Below are positions 51,401 through 59,113 of a DNA stretch of 64,000 bases, piece by piece. Numbering within the stretch: position 1 is the stretch's first letter; every line of letters starts with the position of its first letter. The stretch is from Pseudonocardia endophytica (GTDB taxonomy: Bacteria; Actinomycetota; Actinomycetes; Mycobacteriales; Pseudonocardiaceae). The notes below the pieces were generated by a model. That model was not told the origin of the DNA, ran no database searches, and saw only the letters and a list, made by a program, of their open reading frames with translations. The DNA is taken from contig NZ_SMFZ01000001.1 of NCBI RefSeq assembly GCF_004339565.1, forward strand, positions 1,674,001 to 1,738,000. The letters run 5' to 3'. The position numbers and the translations under genes were made by a program.

Positions 51401-54400
51401 CGCATCGAGCTCGGCGAGATCGAGACCGCGCTGCGCGACCACCCGGGTGTGCAGGACGCCGTCGCGGGCGTCGACGCGGAGCGACGCCGGATCGTCGCCG
51501 CCGTCGTCGAGGCCGCCGCCGAACCGGTCACGGCGCCCCGGTTCGCCGAGGACGCGCCGGTCGTCGACCCGGCCCGCGTCGTGGAGGCCGAGCTCACCGA
51601 GGCGCTGCTCGCCCGGGTGCTCACGCGGGATCTCGCGGACGGGACCGAGCCGCCGCGCGCCTGGCGGGACTGGCTCGTGGGACGCGGTGCGGCCGACCTC
51701 ACGGATCTCGCGGAGCGGGCGGACGACGCGCGGTGGGCCGAGCTGAGCCGCCGGGCGGCGGGCACCCACCTCGCCCCGGTCGCCGCCGCGCTGGACGCGC
51801 GGCGGGTCGAGCTGGCCGCGATCGTGGGCGGTGAGCAGGACCCGCGCACGCTGCTCGACGACCCGCTGCTGTCCCCGGAGGCGCAGGCCGCGTCCCGGCC
51901 GGAGACGGTCACCGCGCTCGGCGAGATCGCCGACCGGCTGACCGCGCTGGCCGCGTTCCTCGACCGCCCGGTGCGTGTCGTCGAGCTGGGCGCACGCACC
52001 GGGACGAGCGCCGAACGCCTGCTGACGGAGGTGCCCGGGCTCGACTACGTCCTCACCGACCCGTCGGCCGCGCTGCTCGACGCCGCCCGCACCCGCCTGC
52101 ACGGGCACCGGGCGACGGCCGTCGCGCTGCCGGACGGCGTCGTGCCGGACGACCTGCGTCACCGGTTCGACGTGGTGCTGGCGGTCGGCGCGCTGCACCG
52201 GGAGGCCGACCCGGTCGCGGCCGGACGGCTCGTTTCGCTGCTGCTCGCGCCCGGCGGGCGGCTGCTCGCGTGGGAGCCCGCCGAGCTCGCGCCGCTGTCG
52301 CTGCTGACCGTGCCGCTGCTGGACGACGGCGCCGGGTCGCGGAGCCCGCTGCTGTCCGCGACCGAGTGGGCCGAGACACTGACGGCGGCCCGTCTGGACG
52401 CCGTCGAGATCGCGGGCCGCGGGCCGTCGTTGCTGATGGGGGCGCTGCGCCCGGCCGACCGGCCGGTAGCCGACCCGGAGGTGCTCGGCTCCTGGCTCAC
52501 CGACCGGCTGCCCGCCCACATGGTCCCCGACCGGATCGGCGTCCTGGCGTCGGTCCCGCTCAGTGCGAACGGCAAGGTCGACCGGGACCGCGTCCTGCGG
52601 CTGCTCGGCGCCGGTGCGCCGCAACCGGAGTTCGTCGCGCCGCGCGGACGGTCCGAGCAGGCCGTCGCCGCGATCTGGGCCGACCTGCTCGGCGTGCCGA
52701 GGGTCAGCCGCGACGGTGACTTCTTCCTGCTCGGCGGCGACAGCCTCATCGCGACCCGGCTCGTGGCCCGGCTGCGCGGAGCCGGGCTGACCGCCGGCTC
52801 GTCGTCCGGCGTGCTCGGGCGCCTGTTCCAGAACCCGGTGCTGTCCGACTTCGTCGCCGGCCTGCGAGCCGCGGAAGGGACCGCTCCGGACCGGGTGCTC
52901 GTGCCCGACCCGGACCGACGCCACGAGCCGTTCGACCTCAGCGACGTGCAGCAGGCGTACTGGCTGGGCAGGCAGGCCGGGTTCACGCTCGGCGCCGTCG
53001 GCTCGCACTGCTACTTCGAGTTCGACGGCCGCGACGTCGACCCGGCCCGGATCGAGGAGGCCTGCAACCGGCTCGTCGCCCGCCACGACATGCTCCGCAC
53101 GGTCGTCGACCCGGACGGGCGGCAGCGGGTCCTCCGGGACGTCGGGCGGTTCACCGTGCCGGTCGTCGACCGGACCGGCACCGACCCGGCCGAGGCACGG
53201 GAGGCACTGGAGGCGCTGCGCGCCGCCATGTCCCACCAGGTCGTCGACCTGGGGCGCTGGCCGCTGCTCGACATCCGTGCCGTCCGCCACACCGGACCCG
53301 ACGGTGCCGTGCGTCTGCGGTTCGGCGTCAGCCTGGACAACTTCGTGTTCGACGGCCTCAGCATGATGATCTTCTTCGCGGAGCTGTCGGCGCTGTACCG
53401 CGACCCGGACGCGGCGCTGCCGCCGGTGGGGATCACGTTCCGGGACTGCGTCACCGGCGTCGAGACCGATCCGGCGACCCGCGAGCAGGCGCAGCGGTAC
53501 TGGTCCGAGCGACTCGCCACGCTGCCGCCCGCGCCGAAGCTGCCGCTGGCCGCGGACCCGGCCGGCGTCACGCGGCCGCGGTTCGTCCGCCGGGAGACCC
53601 GTCTGGACGCGGCGACCTGGACCGCGATCAAGCAGCGGGCCCGGGAGAACGGGCTCACGCCGTCGGTGGTGCTGCTGACCTGCTACGCCCAGGTGCTCGC
53701 GGCGTGGAGCGAGCGCCAGGACGTCACGGTGAACCTCACGCTGTTCGACCGGCACGACGTGCACCCGGACGTCGGGCACGTGATCGGCGACTTCACCGCG
53801 CTGCTGCTCGTCGCCCACGACCCGCAGCCGGGGGCGACGTGGCTCGCCGACGCGACGCGGCTGCGCGAGCAGCTCGGGCGCGACCTGGCCCACCGGGACG
53901 TGTCGGCGGTGGCGGTCCAGCGGGAGCTGGCGCGCGTCGCCGGCGCCGCGGACGCGGCGATGCCGGTCGTGTTCACGAGCGCGCTCGGCCTGGACGACGA
54001 CCTGTTCGACCGCGCCTTCGACGCGCCGTGGCAGCAGGTCTGGGGGGTGTCCCAGACGCCGCAGGTGTGGCTGGACCACCAGGTGATGGAGCAGCGCGGG
54101 TCGCTCGTGCTGTCCTGGGACGCGGTCGACGAGCTGTTCGAGCCGGGCGTGCTCGACGCGATGTTCGACGCCTACGTCGGCCGGCTCGCGTGGCTGGCCG
54201 GCGGCGCGTGGGACTCCGCGGCGCCGCAGCTCGTGCCGCCGGAGCAGCTCGCCGTCCGCGCGGCGGTCAACGCCACCGACGCGCCCCTCCCGGAGGGTTT
54301 ACTGCACGAGGGCTTCTTCGCCCACGCCGCCGCCCGGCCGGACCGGCCCGCGCTGTTCACCGACAACGGGCCGGTCACCTACGGCGAGCTCGCCGACCGT

Positions 54401-57400
54401 GCGCTGCGCCTGGCCGGGCACCTCGTCACGGGCGGGCTCGCGAGCGGTGCACCGGCGGCGGTGACCCTGCCCCGCGGGCCGGACCAGGTTGTCGCCGTCC
54501 TCGGGATCCTGGCCGCGGGCGGCGTGTACGTCCCGGTCGGGACCGACCAGCCGGCCCACCGCCGCGAGCGGATCCGCGCCGCCGCCGGGGTGCGGACGGT
54601 CGTCGACCGGGCCGTCGTCGACGGGTCCCGGTCGTCGGAGCCGCTGCCGGCGCCGGTGGCGGTCGACCGGGACGCTCTCGCCTACGTGATCTTCACGTCC
54701 GGCTCCACCGGAGAACCCAAGGGCGTCGAGATCACCCACCGCGCCGCCCTCAACACCGTCGTCGACATCAACCGGCGATTCCACATCGGACCCGACGACC
54801 GCGTCCTCGCCGTGTCCGCACTGGACTTCGACCTCTCCGTGTACGACGTGTTCGGGCTCCTCGGCGCCGGCGGCGCGCTGGTGCCGACCACCGACGACGA
54901 GCGCCGCGACCCGGACGCCTGGCTGCGGGCCTGCCGGACCCACGGCGTGACCGTCTGGAACTCGGTCCCTGCCCTGCTGGACATGCTGCTGGTCACCGCG
55001 GACGCGCTCCCGCCGACGCTGCGCCTGGCGATGGTGTCCGGCGACTGGGTCCCCCTCGACCTGCCCGACCGGGTCCGCACCGCGAGCGCGGGCCGGTGCC
55101 GGCTGATCGCGCTGGGTGGCGCGACCGAGGCCGCGATCTGGTCCAACTGGTTCGACACCGCGGCGCTGCAGTCGGGGTGGACGTCCGTGCCGTACGGCCG
55201 TCCGCTGACCAACCAGCGCTTCCGGGTCGTCGACACGCACGGGCGGGACTGCCCGGACCACGTCCTCGGCGAGCTATGGATCGGCGGAGCCGGTGTCGCG
55301 CAGGGCTACCGGGGAGACCCGGGGAAGACGGCAGAACGGTTCGTCGAGCACGACGGGCAGCGCTGGTACCGCACCGGCGACCTCGGCCGCTACCACCCCG
55401 ACGGCACCCTGGAGTTCCTCGGACGCCGCGACCACCAGGTCAAGATCCGCGGACACCGCATCGAGCTCGGCGAGATCGAGACCGCGCTGGCCGAGCACCC
55501 CGGTGTCGCGGCGGCCGTCGCCGTGGCCGGTGGGGACCGGCACCACCGGACGCTCGCCGCGTTCGTCGTCGCGGGACCGGAGCTGGACCCGGCCGCGCTC
55601 GGCCCGTTCCTCGCCGACCGGCTGCCCGCCTACGCCGTCCCGGCGGCGTTCACCGTGCTCGACTCGCTGCCGCTGACCTCGAACGGAAAGGTCGACCGGT
55701 CCCGGCTGACTGTGGACGCAGCACCGGCCGCCGAGCCCGTGCGGTCCGCGCCCCGGGGTCCGGTCGAGGAGCTCGTCGCCGGGGCATGGGCCGACCTGCT
55801 CGGCGTCCGGACGGTCGGCCGCGACGACGACTTCTTCCTGCTCGGCGGCGACAGCCTCGTCGCGACCCGGCTCGTCGCCCGGCTCCGGGCGGCCGGTGTC
55901 GGGGGCGTCGCGCTGAACCGGCTGTTCGAGGCTCCGACGCTCGCCGGGTTCTGCGCGTCCCTCTCCACGACCGGCGCCGTCGAGGAGCGGCCGGCCGCGC
56001 TCGCGCTCGTCGCGGATCCGGAGCGGCGGCACGAGCCGTTCCCGCCGACGGACGTCCAGCGGGCCTACTGGCTCGGCCGCGACGAGCAGTTCGTGCTCGG
56101 CGGCGTCGGCGCGCACTTCTACGCCGAGCTGGACGGCGCGGACGTGGACGTCGCGCGGCTCGAGCAGGCGTGGAACGGCCTGATCGCCCGGCACGACATG
56201 CTGCGCACCGTCTTCGACGACGACGGGCGCCAGCGGGTGCTGCCCGACGTCGGACGCTTCGTGATCCCGGTCGTCGACGGCGGCGACGAGGACCTCGAGC
56301 GACTGCGTGATCGGATGTCCCACCAGGTGCTCGACCCGAGCCGGTGGCCGCTGTTCGACGTGCGGGCCGTCCGCTACGTCGACGGCGGCGGGCAGCGGCG
56401 CACCCGGATCGGCGTCGGGCTGGACAACCTGCTCGTCGACGCGCTGAGCATCGTCGCGATCTACACCGAGCTGAGCCGCCGCTACGCTGACCCGGCCGTC
56501 GAGCCGGCCCCGGTCGAGCCGACGTTCCGCGACTACGTGCTGTCCGTCGCCCCGCCTCCGGAGGTGCGCGAGCGGTCCGAGGCGTGGTGGCGGGAGCGGA
56601 TCGGCACGCTGCCGCCCGCGCCGCGCCTGCCGCTCGCGGCCGAGCCCGCGGCGCTGCCGCGCCCGCGCTTCAGCCGGCGGGAGGCCCGGCTCGGTGCCGA
56701 GCGGTGGGCGACGATCACCGAGCGCGCCCGCGCGGCGGGCCTCACGCCGTCGACGGTGCTGATGGCCTGCTACGCCGAGGTGCTGTCGGCCTGGAGCGCG
56801 CAGGCCGACCTGACGTTGAACCTGACGCTGTTCGACCGGCGCGACGTGCACCCGGACATCGACCGCGTGCTCGGCGACTTCACCTCGCTGCTGCTGGTGC
56901 CGCACCGGCCGCGGGCCGGTGAGACGTGGCTCGAGCGGGCCCGGCGGCTGCAGGGCGAGGTCTGGGCCGGGCTGGAGCACCGCGACGTGTCCGCGGTGTG
57001 GGTGCAGCGGGAGCTGACGAAGCAGACCGGCGACCCGGACGCGAGCATGCCGGTCGTCTTCACCAGCGCGCTCGGCGGGCATTACGAGCTCGACGACGAC
57101 CTGTTCGGCTACGCCGACCTCGTCTGGGGCCTCACCCAGACCCCGCAGGTCTGGCTGGACCACCAGGTCGTCGAGTACCGCGGCGAGCTCGTCCTGAACT
57201 GGGACGCGGTCGACGACCTGTTCCCGGACGGGATGCTCGACGCGATGTTCGCGGCCTACCTGGGGCTGCTGGACCGCCTCGACGGCGACGGGTGGGACGC
57301 GCCGGCGCCGGAGCTGCTGCCCGCCGCCCAGGCCGAGGTCCGGCGCCGGGTGAACGCCACCGCGCACCCGGAGCATCCGCGCCCGCTGCACCATGACGTG

Positions 57401-59113
57401 TTCGCCCGGGCCACCGCCGCACCGGAGCGCCCCGCGCTGCTCGGCGACGGCATCGAGATCGCGTACGGGGGGCTCGCGGACGCGGCGCTGCGCGTGGCGG
57501 CGGTGTTGCGCGACAGCGGGGTGCGGGACGGGGACACGGTCGCGGTGACGGTGCCCCGCGGACCGGGACAGATCGTCGGCGTGCTCGGCGTGCTGGCCGC
57601 GGGCGGAACCTACGTGCCGGTCGGTGTCGACCAGCCGCCCGCCCGCCGGGACCGGATCCACGCCGCCGCCGGCGTGCGGACGGTGGTCACCGAGGCGCTG
57701 CTGGAGCGGGCCCGGACCCGCGACCCGCTGGACGCGCCGGTGCCCGTCGATCCGGACGCGCTCGCGTACGTGATCTTCACGTCCGGCTCCACCGGAGAAC
57801 CCAAGGGCGTCGAGATCACCCACCGGGCGGCCGTCAACACGGTCGACGACGTCAAACGCCGGTTCCACATCGGATCCGGCGACCGGGTGCTGGCGATCTC
57901 GGCGCTGGACTTCGACCTGTCCGTGTACGACGTGTTCGGGCTGCTCGGCGCCGGCGGCGCCGTGGTGCTCGTCGACGAGGCCGACCGCCGCGAGGCGCGG
58001 GCCTGGCTGCGGGCCTGCCGCACGCACGGCGTGACCGTGTGGAACTCGGTCCCCGCGCTGCTGGACATGCTGCTGGTCGTCGCGGAAGAACTCCCGCCTG
58101 CGCTGCGGCTGGCGTTGGTGTCCGGCGACTGGGTCGGCCTCGACCTGCCGGGCAGGCTGGCCGCGGCGAGCGGCGGCCGGTGCCGGCTGATCTCGCTGGG
58201 CGGGGCGACCGAGGCCGCGATCTGGTCCAACCACTTCGACGTCGCGGACCAGCCGCCGGGCTGGACGTCGGTCCCGTACGGACACCCGCTGGCCAACCAG
58301 CGCTTCCGGGTCGTCGACGACCTCGGGCGGGACTGCCCGGACCTGGTCCCGGGTGAGCTGTGGATCGGCGGAACCGGTGTGGCGCAGGGCTACCGGGGCG
58401 ACCCGGAGCGCACGGCCGAGCGGTTCGTCGAGCACGGCGGGGAGCGCTGGTACCGCACCGGCGACCTGGGCCGCTACCACCCGGACGGCACCCTGGAGTT
58501 CCTCGGACGCCGCGACCACCAGGTCAAGATCCGCGGACACCGCATCGAGCTCGGCGAGATCGAGGCGGCCCTGGCGGAGCACCCGGGTGTCGCGCAGGTG
58601 AAGGCGATCGCCCCCGGCGGGCGCGGGGACCGGCGGATCGCGGTCGTCGTCGTGCCGGCCGATCCGGGCCTGGCCACCGGCGACCTGCCCGCGTTCCTCG
58701 CCGACCGGCTACCGGCCTACGCACTGCCGTCGGTGTACGCGACGGCCGACCGGCTCCCGTTGACGCCCAACGGGAAGGTCGACGCGCGTGCGCTGGCGGC
58801 GCTCGTCGCGACGGACGAGGTGTCCGACATGGACGATCCGGCGGACGGCCCGGCCGAGGAGGCCGTCGCGGCGGTCTGGGCCGAGGTGCTGGAGCTGCCG
58901 GACCCGCCCGGCCGCGGCCAGAACTTCTTCGGTCTCGGCGGCGACTCGCTCGCCGCCACCCGGTGCGTGGAGATCCTGCACCGGCGCTACGGCGTGGAGC
59001 TGTCGCTGCGGCAGCTGTTCACCACACCCACGGTGGCCGACACGGCCGCCCAGCTCACGGCCGACGGCGCGGGGGCATTCGAGTCCGGTTCCTGGGAGGA
59101 AGGCGTCGTATGA
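45488..59113 (+). CDS. Non-ribosomal peptide synthetase 1: ArCP-[Cy-A-PCP] x4, all cysteine
   Basis: A 4541-residue NRPS starts at a GTG preceded by GAGAGG. Domains: aryl carrier protein (Ser41 in LGLDSV); Cy1 (about 95-545) with Asp227/Asp232; A1; PCP1 (Ser1081); Cy2 from about 1138 with Asp1267/Asp1272; A2 interrupted between core motifs A8 and A9 by a methyltransferase-like insert (about 2005-2325); PCP2 (Ser2419); Cy3 with Asp2617/Asp2622; A3; PCP3 (Ser3456); Cy4 with Asp3646/Asp3651; A4; PCP4 (Ser4487); short tail ESGSWEEGVV. Each condensation domain has DxxxxD instead of HHxxxDG plus (S/T)QTPQVWLD, the marks of heterocyclisation. Binding-pocket residues read DLYNMSLIW in A1-A3 and DLYNLSLIW in A4, the cysteine code of yersiniabactin and bacitracin synthetases. 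Salicylate would be loaded on the ArCP and extended by four Cys-derived rings. The stop overlaps the next gene (ATGA). Confidence 0.93.
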   Translation: MDVQKTSLTLESVRCEVADVLGCAPDDLAPDEDLLLLGLDSVAMMRLAGRWRRAGVAVSFAEMAETPTLAAWSALLAGPNADSGPEPAGIEIDERAPFALTPVQHAYWVGRGDDQPLGGVGCHAYLEFDGAGVDPARLDAAVAGLVARHSQLRARFGDDGTQQLTDTGAWTGVTVHDLRDDADVDRALADVRERLSHRRLDVAAGQVFDVALSLLPGGATRVHLELDLLVADVLSLQILCRDLAALYADPAAALPPAGYGFARYLAERAARSGPQRERARAYWQERIGELPGGPQLPLAVDPDAVRRPRFTRRVHRVSAEDTARLVGLARAHDLTPAMVLATAYALTLAAWSAEPRFLLNLPLFDRQEIHPDVPNMVADFTNLVLVDVDTTPEAAATFVGAAHRVQSRMRANADHAGYSAIEVLRDLARNRPDERRTAPVVFASNIGSELLDARFRSAIGELGWMISQTPQVWLDHQLYEVDGGLMLTWDSVDALFPDGVPDAMFDAYRRLLARLLAGGWDRPLPALVPDAQLAVRAAVNATAGPCPDALLHDGFFARAAERPDRTALLHDGGMTTYSELAALALCVAGHLSHTGLAPGEPVAVTVPRGPGQIVAVLGILAAGGVYVPVGVDQPPARRERIHAAAGIRTVITPAVLDEARGARPLTAPLPVDPDALAYVIFTSGSTGEPKGVEITHRAAVNTIDDINRRFHIGPDDRVLAVSALDFDLSVYDVFGLLGAGGAVVLVDEADRRDPDVWNRACRTHGITVWNSVPALLDMLLVAAGDVPPTLRLAMVSGDWVPLDLPGRVRTASDGRCRLVALGGATEAAIWSNWFDTADQPPGWPSVPYGHPLTNQRFRVVDEHAHDCPDWVPGELWIGGTGVAQGYRGDPDRTADRFVTHDGHRWYRTGDLGRYHPDGTLEFLGRRDHQVKIRGHRIELGEIETALRDAPGVRAAAAAVTVGGGRRIAAALVLDGPPDPGGAGPEGSALDAVRAAARAALPGYMVPERWHVVDALPLTANGKVDRSQLDRVLAELDSAEPEVASLPPQGAAETAVADAWAAELNTAGIGRDADFFLLGGDSLIATRVVARLRADGVDGADLPTLFRRPVLADFAASLRTGTPDAERPPVLPADPEHRHEPFALTEVQRAYWLGRSTGLALGGVGTTYHVELDGDRVDVPGLERAFDRLIARHEMLRAVVDDDGRQRILPEVGPFTIPVAEADDAAAASARIEAQLARPLFDLTSWPLFAACAVHYPDGRTRLGVTLDYAVFDALSVKLVLAELAVLYTDPDAPLPSVGVSFRDYVENLPADTAAREADERWWRDRLPALPPAPRLPLATDPADVVAPRFTRRTITVPADAWSRIKDRARAHRLTPSAVLLAGYADVLAAFSGGRALSVNLTLFDRRAVHPDIDHVLGDFTSLLLVAHSPGDDPDWATTARRVQEQLAAGLEHRSVSAVWVQRELTRTVGQAEAAMPVVFTSTLGMDDDLFDRMPDGFPELVGGLSQTPQVWLDQQVMEQRGDLVVSWDAVEDLFPDGLLDTMFDAYRRLLDHLAERGWDAPAPAHLPASQRAVREAVNATGAPEPVGLLHDAIFHHAGAVPDRIALLWGDETVSYGELADRALRLAGHLRRTGVERGEPVAVTLPRGPGQVVAVLGILAAGGVYVPVGVDQPAARRERIHAAAGVRSVVTEALLKQTGEPLDAPVAVDRDALAYVIFTSGSTGEPKGVEITHRAALNTVVDINRRFHIGPDDRVLAVSALDFDLSVYDVFGLLGAGGAVVLVADEDRRDPDAWSRACRTHGVTVWNSVPALLDMLLVTATDLPPTLRLAMVSGDWVPLDLPARVRTAGGGRCRLVALGGATEAAIWSNWFDTADQPAGWPSVPYGHPLTNQRFRVVDERERDCPDWVPGELWIGGTGVAQGYRGDPGKTAERFVEHDGERWYRTGDLGRYHPDGTLEFLGRRDHQVKIRGHRIELGEIETALRDHPGVQDAVAGVDAERRRIVAAVVEAAAEPVTAPRFAEDAPVVDPARVVEAELTEALLARVLTRDLADGTEPPRAWRDWLVGRGAADLTDLAERADDARWAELSRRAAGTHLAPVAAALDARRVELAAIVGGEQDPRTLLDDPLLSPEAQAASRPETVTALGEIADRLTALAAFLDRPVRVVELGARTGTSAERLLTEVPGLDYVLTDPSAALLDAARTRLHGHRATAVALPDGVVPDDLRHRFDVVLAVGALHREADPVAAGRLVSLLLAPGGRLLAWEPAELAPLSLLTVPLLDDGAGSRSPLLSATEWAETLTAARLDAVEIAGRGPSLLMGALRPADRPVADPEVLGSWLTDRLPAHMVPDRIGVLASVPLSANGKVDRDRVLRLLGAGAPQPEFVAPRGRSEQAVAAIWADLLGVPRVSRDGDFFLLGGDSLIATRLVARLRGAGLTAGSSSGVLGRLFQNPVLSDFVAGLRAAEGTAPDRVLVPDPDRRHEPFDLSDVQQAYWLGRQAGFTLGAVGSHCYFEFDGRDVDPARIEEACNRLVARHDMLRTVVDPDGRQRVLRDVGRFTVPVVDRTGTDPAEAREALEALRAAMSHQVVDLGRWPLLDIRAVRHTGPDGAVRLRFGVSLDNFVFDGLSMMIFFAELSALYRDPDAALPPVGITFRDCVTGVETDPATREQAQRYWSERLATLPPAPKLPLAADPAGVTRPRFVRRETRLDAATWTAIKQRARENGLTPSVVLLTCYAQVLAAWSERQDVTVNLTLFDRHDVHPDVGHVIGDFTALLLVAHDPQPGATWLADATRLREQLGRDLAHRDVSAVAVQRELARVAGAADAAMPVVFTSALGLDDDLFDRAFDAPWQQVWGVSQTPQVWLDHQVMEQRGSLVLSWDAVDELFEPGVLDAMFDAYVGRLAWLAGGAWDSAAPQLVPPEQLAVRAAVNATDAPLPEGLLHEGFFAHAAARPDRPALFTDNGPVTYGELADRALRLAGHLVTGGLASGAPAAVTLPRGPDQVVAVLGILAAGGVYVPVGTDQPAHRRERIRAAAGVRTVVDRAVVDGSRSSEPLPAPVAVDRDALAYVIFTSGSTGEPKGVEITHRAALNTVVDINRRFHIGPDDRVLAVSALDFDLSVYDVFGLLGAGGALVPTTDDERRDPDAWLRACRTHGVTVWNSVPALLDMLLVTADALPPTLRLAMVSGDWVPLDLPDRVRTASAGRCRLIALGGATEAAIWSNWFDTAALQSGWTSVPYGRPLTNQRFRVVDTHGRDCPDHVLGELWIGGAGVAQGYRGDPGKTAERFVEHDGQRWYRTGDLGRYHPDGTLEFLGRRDHQVKIRGHRIELGEIETALAEHPGVAAAVAVAGGDRHHRTLAAFVVAGPELDPAALGPFLADRLPAYAVPAAFTVLDSLPLTSNGKVDRSRLTVDAAPAAEPVRSAPRGPVEELVAGAWADLLGVRTVGRDDDFFLLGGDSLVATRLVARLRAAGVGGVALNRLFEAPTLAGFCASLSTTGAVEERPAALALVADPERRHEPFPPTDVQRAYWLGRDEQFVLGGVGAHFYAELDGADVDVARLEQAWNGLIARHDMLRTVFDDDGRQRVLPDVGRFVIPVVDGGDEDLERLRDRMSHQVLDPSRWPLFDVRAVRYVDGGGQRRTRIGVGLDNLLVDALSIVAIYTELSRRYADPAVEPAPVEPTFRDYVLSVAPPPEVRERSEAWWRERIGTLPPAPRLPLAAEPAALPRPRFSRREARLGAERWATITERARAAGLTPSTVLMACYAEVLSAWSAQADLTLNLTLFDRRDVHPDIDRVLGDFTSLLLVPHRPRAGETWLERARRLQGEVWAGLEHRDVSAVWVQRELTKQTGDPDASMPVVFTSALGGHYELDDDLFGYADLVWGLTQTPQVWLDHQVVEYRGELVLNWDAVDDLFPDGMLDAMFAAYLGLLDRLDGDGWDAPAPELLPAAQAEVRRRVNATAHPEHPRPLHHDVFARATAAPERPALLGDGIEIAYGGLADAALRVAAVLRDSGVRDGDTVAVTVPRGPGQIVGVLGVLAAGGTYVPVGVDQPPARRDRIHAAAGVRTVVTEALLERARTRDPLDAPVPVDPDALAYVIFTSGSTGEPKGVEITHRAAVNTVDDVKRRFHIGSGDRVLAISALDFDLSVYDVFGLLGAGGAVVLVDEADRREARAWLRACRTHGVTVWNSVPALLDMLLVVAEELPPALRLALVSGDWVGLDLPGRLAAASGGRCRLISLGGATEAAIWSNHFDVADQPPGWTSVPYGHPLANQRFRVVDDLGRDCPDLVPGELWIGGTGVAQGYRGDPERTAERFVEHGGERWYRTGDLGRYHPDGTLEFLGRRDHQVKIRGHRIELGEIEAALAEHPGVAQVKAIAPGGRGDRRIAVVVVPADPGLATGDLPAFLADRLPAYALPSVYATADRLPLTPNGKVDARALAALVATDEVSDMDDPADGPAEEAVAAVWAEVLELPDPPGRGQNFFGLGGDSLAATRCVEILHRRYGVELSLRQLFTTPTVADTAAQLTADGAGAFESGSWEEGVV

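Noticed and set aside
45506-58582. Very long open frames (over 1000 codons) on the strand opposite the NRPS gene
   Set aside because: They are Arg/Gly/Asp/Val-rich mirror frames caused by high G+C third positions of the NRPS codons; they have no domains and no start signals.
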